Shown in pieces: positions 6,120 to 12,838 of a stretch of 12,838 nt of DNA. The DNA comes from Paludibacter sp. GTDB lineage: Bacteria; Bacteroidota; Bacteroidia; Bacteroidales; Paludibacteraceae. A program made the position numbers and the translations under genes. The notes below the pieces were generated by a model, which made no database searches, was not told where the DNA came from, and saw only the letters and a program-made list of their open reading frames with translations. Position 1 is the stretch's first letter, and each line of letters opens with the position of its first letter. The stretch spans positions 1 through 12,838 of the forward strand of contig JANJXE010000280.1 of NCBI GenBank assembly GCA_024709185.1. Direction: 5' to 3'.

Positions 6120-6798
6120 TTTTATCCTTGCGATAAGCATCACTTTTGCAGTTTCAGCTCAGGAAGTTGCAACCGATTCAGTGAAGATCGCGCCAGTGAA
6201 GTCCGATTCGGCAAAAATAGCTATATGGCAGGGAGTTAACTTAGAAGCCGATCTGGTACCACTGATCACAAATTTATTGAATGATAACAGCACCTTTCGA
6301 TACGAAGCTACAGCCCGCATGAATTTACTCAATAAATACTATCCGGTTGTTGAACTTGGCTATGAAGGTCAGCACACCAAAATGGCCACGGGAACTGATT
6401 ATATGGCGTCCGGATTGTTTTATCGTCTGGGTATTGATTTTAATCTGGTAAAACAAAAAAGCGTTAAAGAGGCTAATAACAGGTTTCTGGTGGGAGCACG
6501 ACTGGGATTCACAAATTTTGGTTACGACATTCTACAACTGAAAGTGCGGGATGAATACACCGGGCAAAACTTTCTACAGGATTTTACAGATCTTAGAAAC
6601 AGCAGTTTATGGTTTGAGGTGGTTGCCGGCATTCGCATCGAAGTGCTTAAAAACGTACTTATGGGTTGGACAGTACGGATGAAAAATCAGATTATTCAAC
6701 CGGAAACAGGTGCTTTACAACCGTTGACAATACCGGGCTATGGTCTCAGTGGTGGTAATGTATGGTCCTTTAATTACATGATAGGATATCAATTTTAA
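6091..6798 (+). CDS. DUF6048-like outer-membrane barrel protein
   Basis: The 235-residue product starts with a Sec signal peptide, SFILAISITFAVSA, with probable cleavage after Ala23 before QEVATDS. The mature protein has alternating polar and hydrophobic strands with Gly and aromatic residues. Examples are YYPVVELGYEGQH, GLFYRLGIDFNLV, LVGARLGFTNFGYD and MGWTVRMKNQ. It ends in YQF, a terminal Phe typical of barrels inserted by the Bam complex. Together these resemble the DUF6048 family, whose function is unknown. The ATG at 6091 lies inside the end of the lipoprotein gene. No later Met would keep the signal peptide, so the 29-bp overlap is probably real. Transketolase follows after 15 bp. A role with the adjacent lipoprotein at the outer membrane is inferred from conserved adjacency. 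Confidence 0.82.
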   Translation: MYNICRYIVSFILAISITFAVSAQEVATDSVKIAPVKSDSAKIAIWQGVNLEADLVPLITNLLNDNSTFRYEATARMNLLNKYYPVVELGYEGQHTKMATGTDYMASGLFYRLGIDFNLVKQKSVKEANNRFLVGARLGFTNFGYDILQLKVRDEYTGQNFLQDFTDLRNSSLWFEVVAGIRIEVLKNVLMGWTVRMKNQIIQPETGALQPLTIPGYGLSGGNVWSFNYMIGYQF

Positions 6799-6813
6799 TA
6801 AATATTTTTTACT

Positions 6814-8835
6814 ATGAACTCAATTGAAACATTAAACCGGGCCGCAGACAATATCCGTGTGCTGGCTGCCTCAATGGTTGAAAAAGCAAAATCGGGGCAC
6901 CCGGGTGGTGCCATGGGTGGTGCTGACTTTATTAACGTGCTGTTTTCCGAATTTTTGGTGTATGATCCCGAAAATCCTACCTGGGCAGGCCGCGATCGTT
7001 TCTTCCTCGATCCGGGCCATATGTCGCCAATGTTGTATTCAGTGCTTGCTCTCACAGGTAAATATACTATGGCAGAACTGGCACAATTCCGTCAGTGGGG
7101 CTCTCCTACTCCGGGTCACCCCGAAGTAGACGTACAGCGTGGTGTGGAAAATACTTCTGGTCCTTTGGGGCAGGGACATGTGTACGCTGCTGGTGCTGCT
7201 ATTGCTGCGAAGTTTCTAAAAGCCCGTTTTGGTGAAGTGATAGGACAAAAAATCTACACTTTTATCTCTGATGGAGGTATCCAGGAAGAAATATCTCAGG
7301 GAGCAGGTCGTGTGGCCGGTCACCTGGGACTCGACAACCTGATAATGTTCTACGATTCGAACGACATCCAGCTTTCTACCGAAACCAAAGAGGTTACAAG
7401 CGAAGATGTGGAAATGAAATACAAAGCCTGGGGCTGGAATGTAACAACTATAGATGGTAACAATGCGGTTGAAATTCGTAAGGCGCTTACCGATGCACAA
7501 ACACCGAACGGTTGTCCAACTTTAATAATCGGAAAAACCATTATGGGCAAAGGAGCCCGTAAAGCCGATGGCAGCAGCTTTGAACGCATGACAGCCACTC
7601 ACGGTATGCCCCTGGGCGAGGCAGGTGCTTCGTACGAAGAAAGTATAAAAAACCTGGGTGGAAATCCTGAAAATCCCTTTGTTATTTTCGCTGAAACCGA
7701 AGAGCTATACGGGAAACGTGCACAGGAACTCCGCGCGATTGTAGCTGAAAAATATGCCGCTGAAAAAGCCTGGGCAATGGCTAATCCACAACTGGCCGAA
7801 AAACTGGCCTTTTTCTTCTCAGGTAAAAACAAGGTTAACTGGGAAGCTATTGTACAGAAACCCAACCAATCGACCCGCGCTGCGTCAGCTACCGTATTGG
7901 GCGAACTTGCAAAACAAGTAGAAAATATGATTGTAGCATCGGCCGACTTATCGAACTCAGACAAAACCGATGGCTTCCTTAAAAACACGAAAGCATTTAC
8001 GAAGGATGATTTCAGTGGTTCCTTCCTGCAGGCTGGAGTTGCCGAACTCACCATGGCTTGTTTGAGCATTGGTATGAGCCTTCACGGTGGTGTAATTCCT
8101 GCTTGTGCAACCTTCTTTGTATTCTCCGATTACATGAAGCCAGCTGTGCGTATGGCTGCCCTGATGGAACAACCTGTAAAGTTCATCTGGTCACACGACG
8201 CTTTCCGTGTTGGTGAGGACGGACCTACACATGAACCTGTAGAGCAGGAAGCTCAGATTCGTTTGATGGAGAAACTCAAAAATCATAAAGGTCATAACTC
8301 GATGTTGGTTCTTCGTCCTGCTGATGTAGAAGAAACAACTGTAGCATGGAAAATGGCTCTGGAGAATACCCATACTCCAACAGCTTTGATTCTATCGCGT
8401 CAGAATATTAACGATTTACCAACCAAAACTACCCGCAAAGAAGATGCTGTAAAAGCCGGCAAAGGTGCCTATGTAGTGGAATGCGATGGTAATCCGGATG
8501 TCATATTGTTGGCATCGGGCTCCGAAGTGGCTACCCTTTACGAAGGAGCTGCCCTGTTGCGTGCCGATGGAATCAAAGTTCGTTTGGTTTCGGTTCCTTC
8601 CGAAGGACTTTTCCGCTCGCAACCTGCTACTTACCAGGAAGAAGTTCTTCCTCAGGGTGCTAAGCTATTTGGTCTTACTGCCGGTCTGCCTGTCAATCTG
8701 GAAGGATTGGTAGGAAGCCGTGGCAAAGTATTTGGTCTTGAATCGTTTGGTTTCTCGGCACCATACAAAGTACTCGACGAAAAGCTCGGTTTTACTGCTA
8801 AAAATGTATACGAACAGGTAAAATCAATTTTATAA
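6814..8835 (+). CDS. tkt: Transketolase
   Basis: Transketolase moves two-carbon ketol units between sugar phosphates in the pentose phosphate pathway, using thiamine diphosphate and a divalent metal in the cytoplasm. The 673-residue protein has the full family length. Residues seen include H29 in SGHPGG, TSGPLGQG (114-121), and the ThDP/metal segment SDGG...N183 (152-183). The catalytic-type Glu is E411 in GVAELTMACLSIG. HDAFRVGEDGPTHEPVEQEAQ (461-481) holds H461 and H473. Where many transketolases have GDG in the metal-binding motif, this one has SDG. I recall SDGG as normal for Bacteroidota homologues, so activity is probably unaffected. The gene follows the DUF6048 stop by 15 bp. No good promoter lies in that gap (TATTTTTT at 6803-6810 is one mismatch from the -7 box). 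Transcription should end at the strong hairpin just downstream. Confidence 0.96.
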   Translation: MNSIETLNRAADNIRVLAASMVEKAKSGHPGGAMGGADFINVLFSEFLVYDPENPTWAGRDRFFLDPGHMSPMLYSVLALTGKYTMAELAQFRQWGSPTPGHPEVDVQRGVENTSGPLGQGHVYAAGAAIAAKFLKARFGEVIGQKIYTFISDGGIQEEISQGAGRVAGHLGLDNLIMFYDSNDIQLSTETKEVTSEDVEMKYKAWGWNVTTIDGNNAVEIRKALTDAQTPNGCPTLIIGKTIMGKGARKADGSSFERMTATHGMPLGEAGASYEESIKNLGGNPENPFVIFAETEELYGKRAQELRAIVAEKYAAEKAWAMANPQLAEKLAFFFSGKNKVNWEAIVQKPNQSTRAASATVLGELAKQVENMIVASADLSNSDKTDGFLKNTKAFTKDDFSGSFLQAGVAELTMACLSIGMSLHGGVIPACATFFVFSDYMKPAVRMAALMEQPVKFIWSHDAFRVGEDGPTHEPVEQEAQIRLMEKLKNHKGHNSMLVLRPADVEETTVAWKMALENTHTPTALILSRQNINDLPTKTTRKEDAVKAGKGAYVVECDGNPDVILLASGSEVATLYEGAALLRADGIKVRLVSVPSEGLFRSQPATYQEEVLPQGAKLFGLTAGLPVNLEGLVGSRGKVFGLESFGFSAPYKVLDEKLGFTAKNVYEQVKSIL

Positions 8836-8853
8836 GTTACATTCTATTCTCAC

Positions 8854-8887
8854 TCCCCCGGAAGTTAAAATTTCCGGGGGAATTTTT
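8854..8887 (+). terminator. Strong intrinsic terminator after transketolase
   Basis: A perfect stem pairs TCCCCCGGAA (8854-8863) with TTCCGGGGGA (8872-8881) around an 8-base loop. A run of five T follows at 8883-8887 after one A. The GC-rich stem begins 18 bases past the tkt stop codon. It separates the transketolase transcript from the downstream porin-like gene, which therefore needs its own promoter. Confidence 0.9.
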
Positions 8888-8911
8888 ATTGATTTATGTC
8901 TTTCCATTAGT

Positions 8912-10126
8912 ATGAAGAAAATAAGCATTCTCTTTTGTATAGCTATCACCACTTACTTACAAGCTGAAAACAACCGCTCCTATACCTTTTACGGATTTAT
9001 TCGCAACGATTTCTTTTATAATTCAAGAACTAACGAGGAAACGCTCGACGGAATTTTTCATTTTTATCCTAAACCCGTTGTAGCATCAGGAACAACAAAC
9101 GACATCAATGCAACTCCCCAGGCAGAAATGTTGAGCATAGCCACCCGCATGGGTGTTGATATAAAAGGTGGAGGATTTGCAGGCAGTCGGGTGAGCGCAA
9201 AAATTGAATCCGATTTTGCAGGAGCATCCAGCTCTTATTTTCTTATTCGCATCCGACAAGCCTACGTTCGTTTCGACAAGCAGAAGTCTTCTCTCTTGAT
9301 TGGTCAGACCTGGCATCCCTTGTTTGGTGATGTGATCCCAACGGTGGTATCCTTCAATGCAGGCTCACCCTTTCAGCCCTTCAACCGGAGTCCACAGGTT
9401 CGGGCTACCTATTCACCTGTAAAAGAACTTACTATAACAAGTGCAGCTACCTGGCAAATGCAAACCAGTTCCAACGGCCCCTTGGGTTTCAGTCCGGTGT
9501 ATATGAAGAACTCGCTTACACCCAATTTATTTGCCGGTATATCGTTCACTATCGATGGATTTACAGCGGGGGGGGCACTCGATTACAAACGTATTATGCC
9601 CGAACGCGATGAACTACATAGTTCTCTTAGTGGTGCAGCTTATCTTCAGTATTGCCGGGGATTATTAGCCTTGAAAGCCAAAACGGTGTTGGGAAATAAT
9701 ATGAGCGATCATATAATGATAGGTGGATATGGACGCACCTACAATCCAAGCGACAATAGCTACGGCTTTACAAACCTAACATCATCCACATCCTGGCTGA
9801 ACATAAGCTATGGCAAAAAGTGGCAAACCGGTATATTTGCAGGTTATCATCAAAATCTGGGTAGTCAGTTGCCCTTATTGCATAAGAATCAGGAAGGAAA
9901 CTATACCATATATGGGAGGGGCTTCTATTACGAACAACAAGAGCTACTCGACCGGATGGTACGAATAGCTCCCTTTTTGATGCACTCGATGAAAGATGTT
10001 ATGGTCGGTGTGGAATATAACTTTACGTTGGCTCATTACGGCACCGTGCAAGCTGATGGCCGCGTAGCAAACCCATATCCTGTGACCAACAACCGTATAA
10101 TAGCCACAGTAGTGTATACCTTTTAG
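8912..10126 (+). CDS. Porin-like outer-membrane beta-barrel protein (DcaP-like)
   Basis: The 404-residue product has a signal peptide (MKKISILFCIAITTYLQA, cleavage likely after Ala18). A barrel follows that starts at YTFYGFIRNDFFYNSR and ends in VVYTF, an aromatic Bam signal. Paired strands are visible throughout, for example SRVSAKIESDFAG (92-104) and IRIRQAYVRFDKQ (112-124). The segment GQTWHPLFGD (131-140) with the later SPQVRATYSPV (160-170) resembles DcaP-type trimeric outer-membrane channels. That suggests diffusion or uptake of small solutes, but the substrate is unknown. Transcription must start between the tkt terminator and 8912, yet I see no clear TAnnTTTG there. A run of eight G (9568-9575) encodes Gly220-Gly221. 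One G more or fewer would cause an early stop. The stop codon overlaps the convergent DUF349 gene by four bases. Barrel nature is secure; family name moderate. Confidence 0.85.
   Translation: MKKISILFCIAITTYLQAENNRSYTFYGFIRNDFFYNSRTNEETLDGIFHFYPKPVVASGTTNDINATPQAEMLSIATRMGVDIKGGGFAGSRVSAKIESDFAGASSSYFLIRIRQAYVRFDKQKSSLLIGQTWHPLFGDVIPTVVSFNAGSPFQPFNRSPQVRATYSPVKELTITSAATWQMQTSSNGPLGFSPVYMKNSLTPNLFAGISFTIDGFTAGGALDYKRIMPERDELHSSLSGAAYLQYCRGLLALKAKTVLGNNMSDHIMIGGYGRTYNPSDNSYGFTNLTSSTSWLNISYGKKWQTGIFAGYHQNLGSQLPLLHKNQEGNYTIYGRGFYYEQQELLDRMVRIAPFLMHSMKDVMVGVEYNFTLAHYGTVQADGRVANPYPVTNNRIIATVVYTF
9568..9575 (+). repeat. G8 tract inside the porin-like gene
   Basis: Eight G in a row encode part of the segment TAGGAL (218-223). 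Adding one G leads to a TGA about a dozen codons later. Losing one leads to a TAG about thirty codons later. Homopolymer G tracts in surface-protein genes are a known basis of slipped-strand phase variation. Here it is only a candidate, and a chance run in a Gly-Gly site is possible. Confidence 0.5.
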
Positions 10127-11889
10127 AAGTTTTCTTCTATGAGGTTAATTTTCTGCTCAATCAAACCAGCTTCTTCTTTTAAAGCTTCAATTTTGCGTTC
10201 CATTTCCCGGATTAGTCCTGAGCCTTTTTTGTTATTGGTGGTCAGGAAACCAATATTATTTTCGTAAGTTGATATTTCGGATTTCAGATGTTCGTAGGCG
10301 CGAACCAGCTTTTCGCGTTCGCGAAGGAGCTTGTTCTCACCTTTGGACGTCATATCTTTTAAGTTCGATTTGAAATTATCCAGGCGACGTTGGTTCGCGT
10401 CCACATTCAGTTTTTCAAATATTGCATCTACATGGGTGCGATACTCCTTGTAAATTTTATCCTTATCCCTGAAAGGCACATGACCGATTTCATTCCAACG
10501 GGCAATGTATTCACGTAGCTGGGTCAGAATTTCAGCAGGTTCCTTCCCTTCTGCTGAATCCAGGGCCTGAATAGCAGCTAACAGTTCTTTCTTTTTGGTC
10601 AGATTCTCAGTTTCCACCGAACGTACATCGGTTGAATTCTTTTGTTTCTGCTCAAAGAAATAATCGCAGGCAGCAATAAACCGTTTCCAAACTTCGTCGG
10701 AATATTTTTTAGCTACCGGACCAATTTTTTTCCAGTCTTTCTGCAACTGAATCAGTTTATCGGATGTAGCCTTCCAATCGGTACTATCCTTCAGTGCTTC
10801 AGCCTGTTCGCAAAGCTGACGCTTTTTATCCAGGTTATCGCCCAATACATTTTTCGAAGATTTATAGAATTCAGATTTTGCATTGAAGAATGTGTCACAA
10901 GCTGAACGATAGCGATCAAATATTTTATGGTTCATTTTGCGGGGAGCAAAGCCGATGGTTCTCCATTCCTCCTGAAGTGCAATCACTAGTTTTGTAGCTT
11001 CATCCCAGGCTTTATAACTCGACAGAGAAGTGGTTTCAATAGCTTCAAGTTTCTGACAAAGAGCTTCTTTCAATACCAGATTATCATCCTCCAGCTTACG
11101 GATACCATCGAAATGACCCTGATGCTTTTTATTGATGACCGATGATGCATTTTTAAAACGGGTCCAAATTTCTTCACGGAATTCACGGGCAACCGGACCT
11201 GTTTCATGCCACTCTTCGTGCAATTTCTGAAGTTGATGAAAAGCAGAAACCACATCTTCCTCTTCGTCCAGCTTTTCAGCTGTTTCACAAAGTTGTTGTT
11301 TAATTTCTAAATTCTTACGGAAATCGTATTCACGCAGCTCGTTATTTATTTTTATTAAATCCCAGAATGACTCCTGATAGGTTGAATACAATTTCCATAT
11401 TTCACTGACATTTGCCTGGGGAACCTGTCCAATGGTTTTCCATTTTTTCTGAAGTTCACGAAACTCATTGATATGAGTTGAAACATCGTCATTGCTTTCA
11501 ACCAGCAACTTCATTCGGTCCAGAATATGTTGCTTTTGAAGAAGGTTATTATCCCGTTCTGCGTCGAGTCTGGCGGTTAGTGCAGCTTTTTTAGTTTTGA
11601 ATTCATTCAGTAATTCCTTCAATTGCTCATCAAGTTCATCTTTTTCAGGTTTGAAATCGATTTCTTCACCACCTTCTTCAAGGAACTTACGTTTAGCCTC
11701 TTCCAAATCGGTTTTCACTTTGCGGTAAAACACCTGTTTAATCTGCTCTACCTCGTTTTTGATATCATCGATATCTTTGGTCAGCAGCTCCTTAAGTGCT
11801 GTTAAAAGTTCTTCCCGGGTTGCATTGGAATAATCCTGCGTCTGTTGAGTGTCCTTGTTTTGATCAAGTGAGTCCATGTTCAATTTCAT
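10123..11889 (-). CDS. Five-repeat DUF349 protein
   Basis: The function is unknown. The 588-residue product is highly charged and mostly helical, with no signal peptide or membrane segment, so it is probably cytoplasmic. Five DUF349 repeats are visible, each centred on a W..xG.(V/A)(P/A) core: KKWKTIGQVPQ, EEWHETGPVAR, EEWRTIGFAPR, KDWKKIGPVAK and ARWNEIGHVPF. Their Trp residues are at about 150, 227, 309, 386 and 465, a period near 79 residues. Coiled-coil-like stretches flank the repeats: about 28-118 rich in Glu/Lys, and the C-terminal 70 residues with REMERKIEALKEE. I chose the ATG at 11889; the ATG at 11877 (MDSLDQNK) is nearly as likely. An in-frame TTG at 11925 is rejected. TATTTTTG at 11952-11959 is a plausible -7 element. 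The gene converges on the porin gene, with stop codons overlapping by four bases. Confidence 0.9.
   Translation of the reverse strand: MKLNMDSLDQNKDTQQTQDYSNATREELLTALKELLTKDIDDIKNEVEQIKQVFYRKVKTDLEEAKRKFLEEGGEEIDFKPEKDELDEQLKELLNEFKTKKAALTARLDAERDNNLLQKQHILDRMKLLVESNDDVSTHINEFRELQKKWKTIGQVPQANVSEIWKLYSTYQESFWDLIKINNELREYDFRKNLEIKQQLCETAEKLDEEEDVVSAFHQLQKLHEEWHETGPVAREFREEIWTRFKNASSVINKKHQGHFDGIRKLEDDNLVLKEALCQKLEAIETTSLSSYKAWDEATKLVIALQEEWRTIGFAPRKMNHKIFDRYRSACDTFFNAKSEFYKSSKNVLGDNLDKKRQLCEQAEALKDSTDWKATSDKLIQLQKDWKKIGPVAKKYSDEVWKRFIAACDYFFEQKQKNSTDVRSVETENLTKKKELLAAIQALDSAEGKEPAEILTQLREYIARWNEIGHVPFRDKDKIYKEYRTHVDAIFEKLNVDANQRRLDNFKSNLKDMTSKGENKLLREREKLVRAYEHLKSEISTYENNIGFLTTNNKKGSGLIREMERKIEALKEEAGLIEQKINLIEENF
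10124..10139. repeat. Perfect hairpin across the convergent stop codons
   Basis: TAGAAG (10124-10129) and CTTCTA (10134-10139) form a perfect 6-bp inverted repeat around TTTT. The left arm contains the porin TAG stop and most of the DUF349 TAA. No U-tract follows on either strand, so it is not a classical intrinsic terminator. It may stall or trim converging transcripts, or be chance. Confidence 0.4.
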
Positions 11890-11951
11890 TTTAGGATGAG
11901 TGTTTCGTTTTTCAAACGGAATCAAATTCAGGTTTTTCCGGTTTGAATCTA

Positions 11952-11959
11952 CAAAAATA
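11952..11959 (-). promoter_or_regulatory. Candidate -7 promoter element for the DUF349 gene
   Basis: On the minus strand these bases read TATTTTTG, an exact TAnnTTTG match. It lies in the AT-rich gap between the ribBA stop and the DUF349 start. A start site near 11945 would give a leader of roughly 55-70 bases. No TTG stands 19-21 bp upstream, and the run of A and T makes a chance match easier, so the call is tentative. Confidence 0.4.
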
Positions 11960-11975
11960 AAAATTTTTTTTAATA

Positions 11976-11997
11976 AAAACTGATTTTAACAGATTTT
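11976..11997 (-). terminator. Weak AT-rich hairpin after ribBA
   Basis: Plus-strand AAAACTG (11976-11982) pairs with CAG and TTTT (11990-11992 and 11994-11997), with a one-base bulge and a 7-base loop. Read in the ribBA direction, the pairing runs into a U-rich stretch. The only GC pairs are in CTG/CAG, so it is a poor intrinsic terminator. Readthrough into the DUF349 gene is possible. Confidence 0.25.
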
Positions 11998-12006
11998 TCG
12001 GCTAAA

Positions 12007-12838
12007 TCAATAGCTAAGATTGTGTCCCATCTTGTTTTTCTTTGTTTCCATGTAAAATTTATTATGAGGATTGGGCTCAATAATAATAGGGACATTTTCA
12101 ACAATAGCAAGATTATAGGCTTCGAGACCAATTCTTTTTACCGGATTATTGCTCATCAGTTTAATTTTTGTAACACCAAGGCTCCTCAGAATTTGTGCAC
12201 CTACCCCGTAATCACGTTCGTCGGCGTTGAAACCAAGGTGAAGATTTGCATCTACGGTATCCATACCTTCTTCCTGTAATTTATAGGCTTTGATTTTATT
12301 CATCAAACCAATGCCACGACCTTCCTGGTTCATATATACAATAACCCCCTTACCTGCAGCTTCGATCGACTCCATTGCTTTGTGAAGCTGATCTCCGCAT
12401 TCGCAGCGCATGGAACCAAAAATATCTCCGGTAACGCAGGAAGAATGCATGCGTACAAGAATTGGTTCATCCTTCTCCCAGCTTCCCTTAATAAGTGCCA
12501 CATGTTCCAATCCATTGGAAATCTGGCGGAAAGGAATCAGACGAAACTGACCATAGGCTGTAGGCATATTGACTTCCACCCCTTTTTCGACCAGTGATTC
12601 GGACTGAATTCGATACGCTATGAGGTCTTCAATGCTGATAATCTTCAACTCAAATTTTTTAGCAATCTCCAACAATTGAGGCAGACGGGCCATCGTACCA
12701 TCCTCATTCATAATTTCGATTAAAGCACCAGCAGGATACATACCTGCTAAGCGGGCCAGATCGACAGCTGCTTCAGTATGACCGGCACGTCGGATAACAC
12801 CCCGTGACTTAGCCCTGAGTGGAAAAATATGTCCCGGA
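12007..12838 (-). CDS. ribBA: Bifunctional DHBP synthase / GTP cyclohydrolase II RibBA (N-terminus beyond right edge)
   Basis: RibBA supplies both precursors of riboflavin: the 3,4-dihydroxy-2-butanone 4-phosphate made from ribulose 5-phosphate, and the pyrimidine made from GTP, which RibD then processes. The last 276 codons are present, open to the window end; roughly the first 120-130 residues are missing. The DHBP synthase remnant has [27 protein letters not shown] and [12 protein letters not shown], with the conserved His, Thr and Glu. The GTP cyclohydrolase II domain has the zinc site [15 protein letters not shown] (three Cys, encoded at about 12397-12438). It also has [23 protein letters not shown] and MSNNPVKR. 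A Met at 12741 is internal, not the start, because conserved sequence continues upstream of it. The stop is TGA at 12007-12009. One unusual detail is [13 protein letters not shown], where I would expect Gly before Gly-Val. Any FMN riboswitch would lie outside the window. Confidence 0.95.
   Translation of the reverse strand, partial: PGHIFPLRAKSRGVIRRAGHTEAAVDLARLAGMYPAGALIEIMNEDGTMARLPQLLEIAKKFELKIISIEDLIAYRIQSESLVEKGVEVNMPTAYGQFRLIPFRQISNGLEHVALIKGSWEKDEPILVRMHSSCVTGDIFGSMRCECGDQLHKAMESIEAAGKGVIVYMNQEGRGIGLMNKIKAYKLQEEGMDTVDANLHLGFNADERDYGVGAQILRSLGVTKIKLMSNNPVKRIGLEAYNLAIVENVPIIIEPNPHNKFYMETKKNKMGHNLSY

Noticed and set aside
7599..8069. Long open frame antisense to transketolase
   Set aside because: It lies wholly within tkt on the opposite strand, has no recognisable domain or promoter, and is explained by the biased codon use of tkt.
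11890..11925. TTG start for the DUF349 protein at 11925
   Set aside because: Two ATG codons (11889 and 11877) lie closer to the conserved part, and the extra residues show no family character.
11960..11979. AT-rich run between ribBA and the DUF349 gene, as an origin or attachment site
   Set aside because: It is a short low-complexity A/T stretch without repeats, DnaA-box-like motifs or integrase genes nearby. It fits an ordinary AT-rich promoter region.
1..12838. CRISPR arrays, tRNA/rRNA genes, insertion sequences, or defence systems
   Set aside because: No spaced direct repeats, cloverleaf-like segments, transposase or nuclease motifs were found. The coding genes fill nearly all of the window with housekeeping and envelope functions.

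Overview
The window reads as ordinary chromosomal sequence from a Bacteroidota bacterium, most likely of the order Bacteroidales. Four things point there. Promoter-like sites match the Bacteroidota -7 element TAnnTTTG, once with a TTG about 19 bp upstream. Start codons lack Shine-Dalgarno sequences. Several genes look like families I know mainly from this phylum (DUF4199, DUF6452, DUF6048, multi-repeat DUF349). Outer-membrane proteins end in aromatic residues. I see no insertion sequence, phage gene, tRNA, rRNA or CRISPR array. No gene-free stretch exceeds about 120 bases.

Layout. On the minus strand at the left edge lie the N-terminus of an ECF-type sigma factor (1-144) and prmC (220-1056). 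Divergent from prmC, with only 14 bp between the start codons, are ribD (1071-2132) and a cardiolipin-synthase-type phospholipase D (2143-3567). After a promoter-bearing gap comes a packed plus-strand cluster: a DUF4199-like membrane protein (3639-4190), a GT2 glycosyltransferase with two C-terminal membrane helices (4198-5148), a membrane-anchored Bacteroidota hypothetical (5149-5667), a DUF6452-like lipoprotein (5664-6119), a DUF6048-like barrel (6091-6798) and transketolase (6814-8835). A strong intrinsic terminator follows (8854-8887). Then comes a porin-like outer-membrane barrel (8912-10126). Convergent to it, sharing 4 bp at the stop codons, is a five-repeat DUF349 protein (10123-11889, minus). 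Upstream of that is the C-terminal part of ribBA (12007 to the right edge, minus).

How the genes fit together. ribD and ribBA together supply the early riboflavin steps: GTP cyclohydrolase II, DHBP synthase, and the deaminase/reductase. The other riboflavin genes are not here. prmC modifies peptide release factors and tkt serves the pentose phosphate pathway. The cardiolipin synthase, the glycosyltransferase cluster and the porin all concern the envelope.

I found no clearly new defence or mobile system. The best candidate for undescribed biology is the five-gene run at 3639-6798. It encodes an inner-membrane protein, a probable polyprenyl-phosphate-type glycosyltransferase, an anchored cytoplasmic protein, a lipoprotein and an outer-membrane barrel. 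Gaps are at most 7 bp, with one zero-length junction and two overlaps. Local signals also worth checking are a G8 tract in the porin gene, an A8 tract from which the glycosyltransferase frame is open, a perfect inverted repeat overlying the cluster promoter, and a perfect hairpin across the convergent stop codons.
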